A DNA stretch of 55,671 nucleotides from CAYLSV01 sp964386435 (GCA_964386435.1 CAYLSV010000014.1:1-55671), one strand, 5' to 3'; positions 1-8,807 are shown, numbered from the stretch's first letter. Notes: generated by a model not told the origin, from the letters alone. Program-made: numbers and translations.

Positions 1-2012
1 CCGGCGGCCCCGGCGACAAAAAGGGCCGGGCCGGCCTCTCCGCCCGTCGCTCCGGCGGCCGCAGCGCCCGCAACGACGCGATGGAGAAGCTGCGGGAGTT
101 CACCGAGGCCGACCAGATCGCCCGCCGCGACGCCCTGGCCAGCGCCACCGCCGCCCGCAGCGGCTTCAGTCACCGCGTCAACAAAGCCGCCAACCGCGGC
201 CGCGGTTTACGCATGGAGCAGGGCGGCGCCGGCGGCCCGATCGAGATCGAAGAGCCGATCACCGTCAAGAGCTTCAGCGCCGCCACCGGCATTCGCGCCA
301 ACCAGATCCTCCGCCTGCTCATGCGGCAGGGGCAGATGACCAACATCAACGCCGGCCTCGACAACGAGACGGCCGAGATGATCGCCCTGGAGTTCGGCGT
401 CGAACTGCAGATCACCGAGCAAAAATCGGCCGAGGAACAACTCCTCGAAAGAATCGAAGCCTACGACGCCGGCGACGACGCCAAAACCGTCCGCCCGCCG
501 GTGGTCACCATCCTCGGCCACGTCGACCACGGCAAAACCAGTTTGCTCGACAAGATCCGCAACGCCCGCGTTCAGGCCGGTGAGGCCGGCGGCATCACGC
601 AGCACACCGGCGCGTTCAGCGTCTTCGTCGAGCGCGAGGGCAAGAAGAAGGAAATCACCTTCATCGACACCCCCGGCCACCAAGCCTTCACCGCCATGCG
701 TGCCCGCGGTGCCGACATGACGGACATCGTCGTGCTCGTGGTCGACTCGGCCCAAGGCACGCAGCCGCAGACGGTCGAAAGCATCAACCACGCCAAGGCG
801 GCCGACAAGCCGATTGTCGTGTCGATGAACAAAATCGATCTGCCCGACGCCAACCCCGACATGGTTCTCGGGCAGCTTGCGGCCAACGAGCTGAACCCGG
901 CCGAGTGGGGCGGCGACACCGAGGTCGTCCGCACCAGCGCCCAAACCGGCCAAGGCATCGAAGATTTGCTCGAAACCCTCGACCTCCAGGCCGAGCTGAT
1001 GGAGTTGAAGGCCGACCCCAAGGCCCCGGCGATGGGCGTGGTCATCGAGGCCGAGGTCAAGAGCGGCCTCGGTGCCGTGGCGACCGTGCTGGTCCAGCAG
1101 GGCACGCTGAAGGTCGGCGACCCGGTGGTCGTCGGCCGCAGCCACGGCAAGATCCGGGCGCTGCGCGACAGCAACAACAAGACGATCCGCGAGGCCGGCC
1201 CGAGCATGCCCGTCGTCATCGGCGGCCTCGACTCCCCGCCCGAGGCCGGCGACAAGCTCTACCGCGTCGAGAACATCGAGCAGGCCCGCCAGATCGCCGA
1301 GGACCGTGAGGAAATCTTCCGCCGCAAGGATCTGGCCAGCCAGAACCAGGTGTCGCTGGAGGCCATCATGGGCCGCATGGCCCTGCGGGACACGGCCACC
1401 ATCAACCTCATCGTCAAGGGCGACGTCGCCGGCAGCGTCGAGACGCTCATCGCCACCCTGCCCGACCTCAACACCGACGAGGTCCGCGTCAAGGTTCTCC
1501 ACAGCGCCGTCGGGGCGATCAGCGAGAGCGACATCGAGCTCGCGAACGCCTCGGAGGCCGTGGTCATCGGCTTCCATGTCGGCATCGACGAGAAGGCCCG
1601 CGCCCTGGCCGAGCAGCGGGGCGTCGAGGTTCGCGGCTACCAGGTGATCTACGAGATCTTCGACGACTTGAAGATGGCCATGAGCGGCATGCTCGCCCCG
1701 GACATCAAGGAGGTCTACAAGGGCACCGCCGAGGTCCGCGATCTGTTCAAGATCAGCCGTCTGGGCACCATCGCCGGCTGCTTCGTCACCGATGGCGTGG
1801 TCGGCCGGGCCAACCAGGTCCGCCTGCTCCGCGACGGCCGGGCCGTGACCGACGGCCTGACGATGGAGTCGCTCCGCCGCATCAAGGACGACGTCCGCGA
1901 GGTCAAGCAAGGCCTCGAATGCGGCATCAAGCTCAACGGCTACGACGACCTCAAGCTCGGCGACAAGCTGGAGTGCTACGTGAAAGAGGAGGTCGCGCGG
2001 ACGATCGACTAG
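1..2012 (+). CDS. infB: Translation initiation factor IF-2 (5' partial)
   Basis: GTPase that delivers initiator tRNA to the 30S subunit. The frame is open to the left edge (first full codon at 3), so the variable N-terminal region lies outside the window and about 669 residues are visible. An IF2_N-like segment is encoded around nt 258-405. The G domain has G1 GHVDHGKT (nt 516-539), G3 DTPGH (nt 666-680) and G4 NKID (nt 828-839). The EF-Tu-like domain II, domain III and C-terminal domain follow; the C-terminal part includes GTAEVRDLFK and ends LECYVKEEVARTID. It is the first visible gene of an infB-DUF503-rbfA cluster, the classic bacterial arrangement. Codons are strongly GC-ending and no internal defect is visible. 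Confidence 0.98.
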   Translation, partial: GGPGDKKGRAGLSARRSGGRSARNDAMEKLREFTEADQIARRDALASATAARSGFSHRVNKAANRGRGLRMEQGGAGGPIEIEEPITVKSFSAATGIRANQILRLLMRQGQMTNINAGLDNETAEMIALEFGVELQITEQKSAEEQLLERIEAYDAGDDAKTVRPPVVTILGHVDHGKTSLLDKIRNARVQAGEAGGITQHTGAFSVFVEREGKKKEITFIDTPGHQAFTAMRARGADMTDIVVLVVDSAQGTQPQTVESINHAKAADKPIVVSMNKIDLPDANPDMVLGQLAANELNPAEWGGDTEVVRTSAQTGQGIEDLLETLDLQAELMELKADPKAPAMGVVIEAEVKSGLGAVATVLVQQGTLKVGDPVVVGRSHGKIRALRDSNNKTIREAGPSMPVVIGGLDSPPEAGDKLYRVENIEQARQIAEDREEIFRRKDLASQNQVSLEAIMGRMALRDTATINLIVKGDVAGSVETLIATLPDLNTDEVRVKVLHSAVGAISESDIELANASEAVVIGFHVGIDEKARALAEQRGVEVRGYQVIYEIFDDLKMAMSGMLAPDIKEVYKGTAEVRDLFKISRLGTIAGCFVTDGVVGRANQVRLLRDGRAVTDGLTMESLRRIKDDVREVKQGLECGIKLNGYDDLKLGDKLECYVKEEVARTID

Positions 2013-2014
2013 GC

Positions 2015-2100
2015 CGGAAGTGATGAGTGATGAGTTGCGGAGTGATCAATTCCCGACTCCTCAACTCGTCACTCCTCAACTCATCACTCATCACTTCCGC
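2015..2100. repeat. Word-repeat hairpin between infB and DUF503 gene
   Basis: An AT-richer intergenic stretch. The left arm repeats the words GATGAGT/TGATGAG, the right arm carries their complement (ACTCATCACTCATCAC), and a short unrelated loop separates them. It would fold into a long imperfect hairpin. A second member of the same family lies at 4671-4762. It could end or attenuate the infB transcript or be a mobile repeat; there is no U-run. Confidence 0.8.
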
Positions 2101-2102
2101 CC

Positions 2103-2390
2103 ATGGTGATCGGCATCCTCACCCTCCACCTCTCGATCCCGCACGCCGCCTCCCTCAAGGACAAGCGGCGGGCCGTCCGGGGGCTTAAGGAGAAGCTCAA
2201 GCACCGCTTCAACGTCAGCGCCGCCGAGGTCGACGACCACGAAATATGGACCCGCGCCACTATCGGCGTCACCACCGTCGGCCCCGACCGCACCTACCTC
2301 GAGGGCCAGCTGCAACAGGTGGTCAACTTCGCCAACAACCACCCCGAAGCCGTCCTCGACGATACCGCCACCGAGTTCCTGCACCGATAG
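2103..2390 (+). CDS. DUF503 (YlxP-like) small protein
   Basis: A 95-residue protein beginning MVIGILTLHLSIP, then SLKDKRRAVRGLKEKLK and ending in the AVLDDTATEFL region, the usual pattern and length of DUF503. The family is typically encoded between infB and rbfA, exactly as here, and is presumed to act in ribosome maturation or translation; its biochemical role is not established. The ATG lies 3 nt after the word-repeat hairpin, so the hairpin would occupy the ribosome-binding region. The gene ends 16 nt before rbfA. Codon use matches its neighbours. Confidence 0.9.
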   Translation: MVIGILTLHLSIPHAASLKDKRRAVRGLKEKLKHRFNVSAAEVDDHEIWTRATIGVTTVGPDRTYLEGQLQQVVNFANNHPEAVLDDTATEFLHR

Positions 2391-2406
2391 ATACCGATAC
2401 CCACCC

Positions 2407-2832
2407 ATGGCCGACCGACGCCGACTCGAACGTGTTGCCAGCGTGATCCGCCAGGAGGTGGGCCAGGAGCTCATGCGCGGCCTGGAAGACCCCCGCCTCG
2501 ACGGCACACTGCCCAGCGTCACCCGCGTCCGCGTTGCCCCCGATCTCGCCGTCGCCGACGTCTACATGAGCTTTATGGGCACACCCGGCAAGCAGTCGGC
2601 CGCCCTGCACGCCATCCGCGGGGCCGCCAGCCTGTTCCGCGGCGCCCTGGGTAAGGCCCTCTCGACCCGCATCGTCCCGCAGCTACGCTTCCACATCGAC
2701 GAACAGCTCGACAAGGAGCTGGCCGTCCTCGATCTGATCCGCCGCAGCGAGCAGGAGCGCGAGGCCAAGGAAGAACAGCCCGAGACGCCGGAACCCGAAA
2801 CACCCGACGACGACCAAGCCACCGCCGGATGA
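2407..2832 (+). CDS. rbfA: Ribosome-binding factor A
   Basis: Helps 16S rRNA 5'-end processing and 30S maturation. The 141-residue product starts MADRRRLERVASVIRQEVG, the typical RbfA start with an R-x3-R-x3-I pattern. It continues with the KH-like core (DPRLDGTLPSVTRVRVAPDL, then ADVYMSF) and RIVPQLRFHIDEQLDKE, the conserved 'P.L.F..D.....' segment. An acidic tail rich in Glu/Pro follows (about residues 118-141). The last codons overlap the next gene by 4 nt (ATGA), indicating translational coupling. Confidence 0.95.
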   Translation: MADRRRLERVASVIRQEVGQELMRGLEDPRLDGTLPSVTRVRVAPDLAVADVYMSFMGTPGKQSAALHAIRGAASLFRGALGKALSTRIVPQLRFHIDEQLDKELAVLDLIRRSEQEREAKEEQPETPEPETPDDDQATAG

Positions 2833-3482
2833 GCCAGCCCACCAACAACGCCGCCGCCGGCCCGCTCGAGAAGCTCCAGAAAAAGCTGCTCACAAGCCAC
2901 CCGGCCCCAAGCCGCCCGTCGGCCATCGACCCCCGCCGCGCGCTTGTCGCGGGCATCCTCGCGGCCAACTGCCCCGACGAGAAGGTCGCCGCCGCCCTGG
3001 CCACGTTCGACGCCGAGTTCGTCGACTTCAACGAGCTGCGGGTCGCCGGCGAGCTGGAGATCCAGGACCTGCTGGGCCGAACCTACCCCGCCGCCGCCGA
3101 GCGGGCCGAGCGGCTGCACCACGTCCTCCACGGCGTCTTCCAGCGCGAGGCCGGCTTCGTCATGGAGCAGTGGCAGACGCTGGGCAAGAAGGACCAGCGC
3201 CAGTACCTCCGCGACCTGCCCGGCATGACGCCTTTCGTCGAGGCTTACGTCATGCTCCACGCCACCAGCAGCGCGGCCCTGCCGATCGACGAGCAGACCC
3301 TGAGCGTCCTCATAGACGCCGCCGCCGTCCCCGCCGACGCCGACCCCGCCGCGGCCCAGAAACAGCTCGAAGCCCACCTCAAAGCCGACGATCACTGGCC
3401 CCTCTACACGGCCCTGCGTGCCGAGTCCCAGTCGTCCGACAAGCACGCCCTCCGCAAACCCGCCCGCAAAAAAGCGGGCTAG
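2829..3482 (+). CDS. Endonuclease III-like HhH protein, catalytic lysine not seen
   Basis: A 217-residue protein translationally coupled to rbfA by an ATGA overlap. The middle resembles the HhH-GPD fold of endonuclease III: YLRDLPGMTPFVEAYVMLH sits where the family has LPGVGRKTA..V, and LPIDEQTLSVLID matches the later 'VDTH..R' segment. The position of the catalytic Lys of the HhH loop (GVGRK in Nth) reads GMTPF, while an Asp is kept in PIDEQ. This suggests a structural or non-lyase descendant rather than an active bifunctional glycosylase. The C-terminus is basic (RKPARKKAG). Homology is inferred from pattern only. Confidence 0.7.
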   Translation: MSQPTNNAAAGPLEKLQKKLLTSHPAPSRPSAIDPRRALVAGILAANCPDEKVAAALATFDAEFVDFNELRVAGELEIQDLLGRTYPAAAERAERLHHVLHGVFQREAGFVMEQWQTLGKKDQRQYLRDLPGMTPFVEAYVMLHATSSAALPIDEQTLSVLIDAAAVPADADPAAAQKQLEAHLKADDHWPLYTALRAESQSSDKHALRKPARKKAG

Positions 3483-3609
3483 AACGGCTTCGCACGGCTG
3501 TGCCTCAGGAGAACGTTGACCAACGCATCGGCTCCCGACTCAGGGCAAATGATGCGTCGATCGCGGCAGCGATAGCCGCACCCGAACGGTGCGAGGCCGC
3601 CTCGGTCCG

Positions 3610-4056
3610 TCAATCCGCGATGCCGCTGGGCACCGCCAGCAGCTCGCCGTCGACCACCACGTGCAGCTCCTCGATCGGCGTCCGCGTCGGCGGGAAGTGC
3701 TCACCGGCATCGTTGTAGAACATGCGGAAGCCCAGGTTCTGCAAGTCCCGATCGGCCAGCACCGGCAGGTGCACGACGTACGTTCGATTCGCCCACACCT
3801 CCACGTCGGCCCAGTCCCGGCCGCTGAAGTTGATCAAATTCACCTGGTCGAACGTGTAATCAATCTCCGCCCGCGCATCGGCCACCCGGCCCTGCGGCAC
3901 GCCTTCGGGGAACGTCCGCTTGGCCGCGTCGGCGGCGAACTCGGTGGCGCTTTTTCGCAGCGCCGGGTTGCTGTTGGGCAGCAGTTCCGCCCGCCCCCGG
4001 CAGCCCGAGAGCAGGACCATCAACACCGCCGCCAGAATGAACGTCGTCCTCGTCAT
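3610..4056 (-). CDS. Predicted lipoprotein, function unknown
   Basis: The start is placed at an internal Met because it opens a textbook lipoprotein signal: MTRTTFILAAVLMVLLSGC, with lipobox LLSGC and the modified Cys at residue 19. The mature part (about 130 residues) has no family I recognise. It contains RTYVVHLPVLADRDLQNL and a C-terminus near EELHVVVDGELLAVPSG. The protein is probably anchored in a cell-envelope membrane. It is divergently transcribed from the gene at 4082, with only 25 nt between the two start codons, so they likely share a promoter region. The 127 nt between its stop and the HhH gene hold nothing recognisable. Confidence 0.8.
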   Translation of the reverse strand: MTRTTFILAAVLMVLLSGCRGRAELLPNSNPALRKSATEFAADAAKRTFPEGVPQGRVADARAEIDYTFDQVNLINFSGRDWADVEVWANRTYVVHLPVLADRDLQNLGFRMFYNDAGEHFPPTRTPIEELHVVVDGELLAVPSGIAD

Positions 4057-4081
4057 GCGGTCGAGCTTACGCTGGTTGGCG

Positions 4082-4678
4082 ATGCCCGACGATCTGGACC
4101 TGCAAACGCCACACCTCGCCGACGCCGCCCGCGATGCCCTGCGGCTCGACACGGCCACCGCCTATCAGGAACTGGTGCCCACCAAGCCCGGTCCGAGCGA
4201 GGCCCGCGAGCTGTTGGCGACGCTCGACCCGCACACGCTCACGAACACGTTCCCCGCCGACCCCAACGCCGCGGCCGCCGCCCTGGCCGCTTTGTGGCTT
4301 TGGCATGACTTCCTCGACGACAGCCACACGATCAGCCAAAGCCTCGACACGCCCAGCGGCAGCTACTGGCACGGGGTGATGCACCGCCGCGAGGGCGACT
4401 TCAGCAACGCCAAGTACTGGTTCCGCCAGGCCGGGGACCACCCGATCGGCCCAATCATCGCCGCCCACGCCGACCCGCTGATCCAGAACCACCCGGCCGA
4501 CACGAAGCTGCTCCGTTTGACGATGAACGGCTGGAACCCCGCCGCCCTCGTCGACCTCGCCGAGGAGGCCCACGAAACCGGCGACGAGCCGACCACCCGC
4601 CTCGCCCGCCAACTGCAGCACCTGGAGTGGCGGCAACTGTTCGATCACGATGTGAGGCAGGCGGTGGGTGGAAGTTGA
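4082..4678 (+). CDS. Conserved hypothetical protein
   Basis: A 198-residue soluble protein with no signal peptide. The start at 4082 (MPDDLDLQTPHL) is preferred over an upstream Met in the same frame, which would overlap the divergent lipoprotein gene. The diagnostic stretch is SYWHGVMHRREGDFSNAKYW followed by FRQAGDHP; I believe this kind of 'H.REGDF.NAKYWFR..G.HP' motif occurs in other bacterial hypothetical proteins, but I know of no assigned function. The His, Glu and Asp residues there could bind metal (inference). The 3' end merges with a word-repeat hairpin. Confidence 0.75.
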   Translation: MPDDLDLQTPHLADAARDALRLDTATAYQELVPTKPGPSEARELLATLDPHTLTNTFPADPNAAAAALAALWLWHDFLDDSHTISQSLDTPSGSYWHGVMHRREGDFSNAKYWFRQAGDHPIGPIIAAHADPLIQNHPADTKLLRLTMNGWNPAALVDLAEEAHETGDEPTTRLARQLQHLEWRQLFDHDVRQAVGGS

Positions 4679-4762
4679 TGAGCGATAAGTTGATGACTGA
4701 TGAGTTTCGAACCTATGGGCTTTTTGTCACTCATCACTCCGCAACTCATCACTCATCACTTG
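4671..4762. repeat. Word-repeat hairpin upstream of tmRNA
   Basis: Same family as 2015-2100. The left arm contains GATGAGCGATAAGTTGATGA and GATGAGTTT; the right arm contains ACTCATCACTCCGCAACTCA and TCATCACTT. The left arm overlaps the last codons of the preceding gene, and the hairpin ends 37 nt before the tmRNA 5' end. Confidence 0.75.
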
Positions 4763-4799
4763 CCACCCGCAGCCAACCCACCTACCATTCCCCACCACC

Positions 4800-5185
4800 G
4801 GGGGCGACCGGCTTCGACCGGACGGCAGCGGTGGCGGTGGCATGCCGAGGACGTCCACTAGGCCTCGTTAAAAAAGTGGGCAAACCCTTAACTGCCGACA
4901 ACAACGTCGCAGGTCGGATCGGCTTCGGCAACGAAGCGGCTCCGATGGCCCTGGCAGCCTAAATTGGCCGCCATGCCCCGGTCGGGAGGTCCGCGACCAA
5001 TCGGGGCAAAAATCCGCGGACTGGCCCCGGGCGCCCGCCGCGTCGCTAGGGGCGAGATTCAGCGGCTGGATCGCCTGCCAGACTGTTGGTGGCCGGGCGG
5101 CGATCGAGACCAAACCACCAACTAAGCATGTAGAGGCCGCCATTGGCGCCTTCTCGGGACGGGGGTTCGATTCCCCCCGCCTCCA
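4800..5185 (+). ncRNA. ssrA: tmRNA (transfer-messenger RNA)
   Basis: Rescues stalled ribosomes by adding a degradation tag. The 5' end GGGGGCG (4800-4806) pairs with CGCCTCC (5178-5184), with a G3:U wobble as in tRNA-Ala, and is followed by CGACCGGCTTCGACC, the tmRNA hallmark. The T arm is GGGGG-TTCGATT-CCCCC (5161-5177); the discriminator is A5185 and CCA is not encoded. The likely tag reading frame starts near GCC at 4894 and ends in TAA at 4960-4962. It begins ADNNVAG and ends MALAA (about 22 residues), with the usual hydrophobic ALAA end. The resume codon is inferred. The form is one-piece, not permuted. Confidence 0.95.
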
Positions 5186-5188
5186 TAT

Positions 5189-5222
5189 AAGACCGCCTTT
5201 ACGATGCCGTAGGGGCGGTCTT
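5189..5222 (+). terminator. Hairpin after tmRNA
   Basis: AAGACCGCC (5189-5197) pairs perfectly with GGCGGTCTT (5214-5222) across a 16-nt loop, starting 4 nt after the tmRNA end. It is followed by a weak T-rich stretch (TTGTCTTGG). It is a likely rho-independent terminator for ssrA. Confidence 0.7.
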
Positions 5223-6304
5223 GTCTTGGCTTTCGTCGGGCCAGAGACACCTGAGAGAAGTGTCCAGGGGTGCACAGCAGTGGCGTGTGCCGACTTGTCG
5301 CGGTTGTTGCCCTGTGGCGGGGTTTGGCGGTTGAAAAGGCTCGGGCGCCGCCTGGCATTGCCGTCTGCGGTCGGCTTGGGTCCTTATGGTTGCTTTGACT
5401 CCTGTTGATCCTGAGGTTGGGGCGGTGGAAGGTCGCCTTCACCTCTGGGCGGAGCCGCAGCCGCTACTTCGTCCTGTGGTTGAGGTGAGCTGTCGACGAC
5501 CCTTCGTGGAGTGTTCATCGTATCTTTTCCAGGTTATTCAGTGAGTGCATGCCGGACAGCCCTTTGCCGCGATGGCTTCCCGTGGCTCGGCATGTTGAGT
5601 TGAGCTGCTTCAGCGAAAGCAACGGTCTCGCACACGAACGGCAGCAGGAGTCCTGCCGGCGAGACGGGCTCGGGGGCATGTGGCATGCTCCGGCCGAAAC
5701 CGTTTGAACGTCCAGCCCCACGCCCGCCGACGGCCTCTGCACGCTCCCCGGCCGCCACGCCCGGCGGATCTTCCAGAGCGGGTTCGGCAACAAGATGTGA
5801 CTGTCGGCCGTAGTCGACCTGCGGCACCGCCTGAACTCGGCGTGCCCCACAACGTGGACGCCGGCGGCCGCACGTACTCCGTCGCCGATGGCACAGGCGA
5901 GAAGGCGTGATTCTGCACGCGCGATGCGTGCGCAGCGGTACAATATGCGGAGGTACGCAGGAACGTAGACTGCAGCACACCATAAAATTGTGGAGATGGC
6001 TTAGAAGGACATGAGCTTTTGCAAGCTGCATGGCTTCGTAAAGACCGGCGCAGGCACATGCAAAAAGACAATCCTGCTCAAGCGTCGTCAAATCTTGAGC
6101 ACGCGACTGTCGCTAAAGCGCAGCGGGTCACGGTATGTTTTAGCCGCATGCAGCGGGCAAGGTATCCGGAGTCAGGAAAATCAGGGTGGAAACTTGTATA
6201 CTCCGAGAGTTGGATCTCGTGCCAGGTGAGAATTTGAATGCGTCGAAGCATGCTTCGCTGACCTTTGTAAGAACCTTCGATCCGCATTTTTAACATCATC
6301 TAAA
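5223..6304. other. Gene-poor stretch downstream of tmRNA
   Basis: No reading frame here has a recognisable family, a good start site and the codon use of the genome. Several overlapping ORFs on both strands are all arginine/serine/proline-rich shadows. From about 5900 onward the base composition becomes clearly more AT-rich than the flanking DNA. It may be a decayed insertion at the tmRNA 3' end; I did not find a second copy of the tmRNA end in the window. Confidence 0.5.
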
Positions 6305-6883
6305 ATGCACAGCAAAATGACCGAATATCGGCAGGTTTGGGCAACCGGGGCATTGGGAGGCGAAGAGTGCGGGTCGATGCTGCTCTCGCAGTTTAGGTGG
6401 GAGCCACCCGAGCGAGTTGGAAGCCGCACACTCTTCGAGAACTTTGAAGAGAACTTGATCTTTATCGCAACAGAATCGTCGGGTTCTGGCTTATGTTGGA
6501 TCCATGATCAATCGTTCAATTACATCTACGAAGTATTTGCTGATGAAGATGTAGCCAATGTCTTCGCGACGTCGTTGGCTGGTGCAACATTTCGGGCGTT
6601 TGCAGAGGATCTTTCTGGTTCATCTGTGCCTCGGACCTTTGGCTGGTCGATAGAAGAGCTTCGGCGCAACAGGAGTTGTGTAATCAGTAGGCTATCCCCG
6701 TTTTGGGAGTCAGATTGGACAGAGTTGGTAGTTGCCCTGTTGGGTTCAAATCCTACTGTTTCGACGTCCGGAATAGTTTCGTTCATCGACCCTCGCATGC
6801 TGCGAGATTTGATTACAAAATTGGTTGATTCTGAAGGAAAACCTGCTGTGGCACTGCATGTTCGATCTGCCAGTTTTACTTGA
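6305..6883 (+). CDS. Hypothetical protein in low-GC segment
   Basis: A 192-residue ORF starting ATG at 6305; a second ATG at 6317 (MTEYRQVWATG) is an alternative. Its third codon positions are mixed, unlike the strongly GC-ending codons of its neighbours, which suggests acquisition by transfer. No signal peptide or membrane segment is visible. It has an aromatic central part (ENLIFIATESSGSGLCWIHD, then FNYIYEVFADED). No family is recognised. Small acidic or aromatic orphan proteins in islands are often immunity or antitoxin proteins, but nothing here proves that. It lies alone, about 1.1 kb after the tmRNA. Confidence 0.55.
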   Translation: MHSKMTEYRQVWATGALGGEECGSMLLSQFRWEPPERVGSRTLFENFEENLIFIATESSGSGLCWIHDQSFNYIYEVFADEDVANVFATSLAGATFRAFAEDLSGSSVPRTFGWSIEELRRNRSCVISRLSPFWESDWTELVVALLGSNPTVSTSGIVSFIDPRMLRDLITKLVDSEGKPAVALHVRSASFT

Positions 6884-7436
6884 ACGGCTGGTGTTGCCAA
6901 GAGTCGTGTTGCGGCCGGGACGATGGTGCTGGTTCGGCACGAGGGGGACTGCGGCGACGCGGTGGATGATGCCGTGGTGCGGCAGGTGTTTGCCCGCACG
7001 TCGCACCATTTGCACCACGTGATTTACTGCGACGAGCCGGCCACGTTGAGGTGCTGTCGACGATTGGCGGGCCAACAGCGCCGCTTACGACAGCCACGCG
7101 CTGCGCCCCACGCGACTTCTCCGAAGCAGGCGGTGGCGGAGCGTGCGTCCGCCAGCGAGCAGGATCGGACGCGGGTCGGGCCATTGGGTGGGGCTTGCCA
7201 TTGTGGACCACGGCACACACTGGTGGCGCCGCCGGCTGGCCGGAGACCGAGCGCGGCTGCCCGGCACCTTCAAGGCCAACCACCCATACAGGCATGCCCA
7301 TGGCCGCTTTCATCACGTCGATGCTGTGTCTGGGCGTTGGGCGGCTTCCGCTGCCGGTGTGGCCCGTTGCTTTGCGGCGGAGGTCTGGTTGGTCGGCGTT
7401 GCCGCGACGCATTTGGCTGCTGCCGTAGCATGGGGG
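6884..7436. other. No supported gene upstream of the MATE gene
   Basis: Frames on the plus strand look weakly coding in patches (for example MVLVRHEGDCGDAVDDAVVR from 6923), but the patch changes frame and has no recognisable family. The MATE reading frame is open upstream to 7143, but that extension is Arg/His-rich and not MATE-like. It could be remains of a frameshifted gene. I assign nothing. Confidence 0.4.
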
Positions 7437-8807
7437 GTGCTTCTCTCGGGTCATGCCCCATCGCGGCCGTTGGTGGGGCGGTTGCTGTTTCTCGCCGGGC
7501 CGATTCTGCTGGAGAATGCGCTGCACATTGTTGTCGGCGTGACCGACACGTACTTGGCAAACAATCTTTACCCTGACCGGCCCGCCGATACGGCGGCGGC
7601 TGCGGCGGCGGTGGGGAGCGTGACGTACCTGCTGTGGCTTTTGTCGATGATCGGCGGGGCGGTGGGGACCGGGGCGACGGCCATTGTGGCGCGGGCCATC
7701 GGGGCGCGGCGGCGGCGGGAGGCGAACGCGTGTGCCGGGCAGGCCGTGCTGTTGGGGGCGGCGATGGGGCTGGCATTTGGGGCGTTGCTGGCGGGGGCGG
7801 GGCCGTGGCTGGCGCCAATGTTCAACCTCGATGCGGAGCCGACGCGGTTGGTGGGCGAGTACTTGCGCATCCTCGGCTTTGGCGTGCCGGCGGTGGTCGT
7901 GCTCATCGCGGCCAACGCGGCGCTGCGCGGGGCGGGCGACACCATCACCCCGGCGCTGGCGATGGGGGCGGTCGACTTGCTCAACGCGGTACTGTCGTTC
8001 ACGCTGGTCCGTGGCTGGTTCGGCTTGCCGGAGATGGGCTTTGCGGGGCTGGCGATCGGGACGGCAATTGCCTACGGCGTGGGCGGGTTGATCGCGGTGG
8101 GCGTGTTGTTCCTGGGCCGCAGCGGGCTGAAGCTGGCGTGGGGGCGGCTGTGGCCGCGGGGCGGGATGATTCGGCGGATCGTGAACGTCGGCGCCCCGAG
8201 CGGCCTCGACAGCGGGTTGCACTGGGGAGCGAACTTTGTGGTCCTCTACTTCGTCAACGCCCTCGGCGACGTTGGTGCGGCGGCGCACAATGCAACGATC
8301 CGGCTCGAGAGCTTCAGCTTCATGCTCGGCTTCGCCGTGGCCGTGGCGGGGCAGACGATGGTCGGGCAGGCGCTGGGCCGGGGCGACGTCGCCGAGGCGC
8401 GGCGGGCTGCGGGGCTGGCGTTTTTGCTGGCGGCGGGCATCATGTCGAGCCTGGGCGTGAGCTTCCTGACCGTGCCGTATTTTTGGGCCGGCTGGCTGAC
8501 CGAGGTGCCGGCGATCACGGAGGCCACGGCCTCGGCGCTGTGGGTCTGCGCGTTCTCGCAGATCGGCTTCGCCGCGTACCTCGTGTTCGCCGGCGCGTTG
8601 CGCGGCGCCGGCGATACGCGGGCCGTGCTGGTCCGCAACGTCATCAGCAACTTTGGCGTCCGCGTCCCCGGCGTCGTGCTGGCGGTCCACCACTTCGGCT
8701 GGGGCCTCTCGGCCGTCTGGGCGGTCCTGGCCCTCGAACTCTGGCTCCGCGGCGGCCTGATGGCCTGGCACTTTTGGCGCGGCCGCTGGGCCGAGGTGCA
8801 GGTGTGA
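7437..8807 (+). CDS. MATE family efflux transporter
   Basis: Twelve-helix Na+/H+-coupled multidrug or metabolite exporter of the inner membrane. The start is placed at GTG 7437 so that the protein (about 456 residues, family-typical) begins just before RPLVGRLLFLAGPILLENAL and VVGVTDTYLAN, the standard MATE opening with a conserved Pro and Asp in helix 1. The two half-repeats are visible as ALRGAGDTITPALAMG in the first half and GALRGAGDTRAVLVRN in the second. Helices are almost uninterrupted. No strong Shine-Dalgarno precedes the GTG. Substrate cannot be predicted. Codon endings shift from G-rich early to C-rich late in the gene. Confidence 0.9.
   Translation: MLLSGHAPSRPLVGRLLFLAGPILLENALHIVVGVTDTYLANNLYPDRPADTAAAAAAVGSVTYLLWLLSMIGGAVGTGATAIVARAIGARRRREANACAGQAVLLGAAMGLAFGALLAGAGPWLAPMFNLDAEPTRLVGEYLRILGFGVPAVVVLIAANAALRGAGDTITPALAMGAVDLLNAVLSFTLVRGWFGLPEMGFAGLAIGTAIAYGVGGLIAVGVLFLGRSGLKLAWGRLWPRGGMIRRIVNVGAPSGLDSGLHWGANFVVLYFVNALGDVGAAAHNATIRLESFSFMLGFAVAVAGQTMVGQALGRGDVAEARRAAGLAFLLAAGIMSSLGVSFLTVPYFWAGWLTEVPAITEATASALWVCAFSQIGFAAYLVFAGALRGAGDTRAVLVRNVISNFGVRVPGVVLAVHHFGWGLSAVWAVLALELWLRGGLMAWHFWRGRWAEVQV

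Noticed and set aside
207..1910. Long minus-strand ORF opposite infB
   Set aside because: Asp/Leu/Val-rich antisense shadow of a strongly GC-ending gene; no family pattern.
4627..4962. Plus-strand ORF ending with the tmRNA tag
   Set aside because: It runs through the word-repeat hairpin and into tmRNA; only the last 22 codons are the tag.
5122..5442. Minus-strand ORF with GGGNRTPVPRRRQ
   Set aside because: A false reading of the tmRNA 3' end in antisense, a common misannotation.
5534..6091. Minus-strand 185-codon ORF downstream of tmRNA
   Set aside because: No family, no ribosome-binding site, overlapping equally poor ORFs on both strands.
6923..7430. Possible decayed gene upstream of MATE
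   Set aside because: Coding-like text changes frame repeatedly and matches no family I know; left as unassigned.
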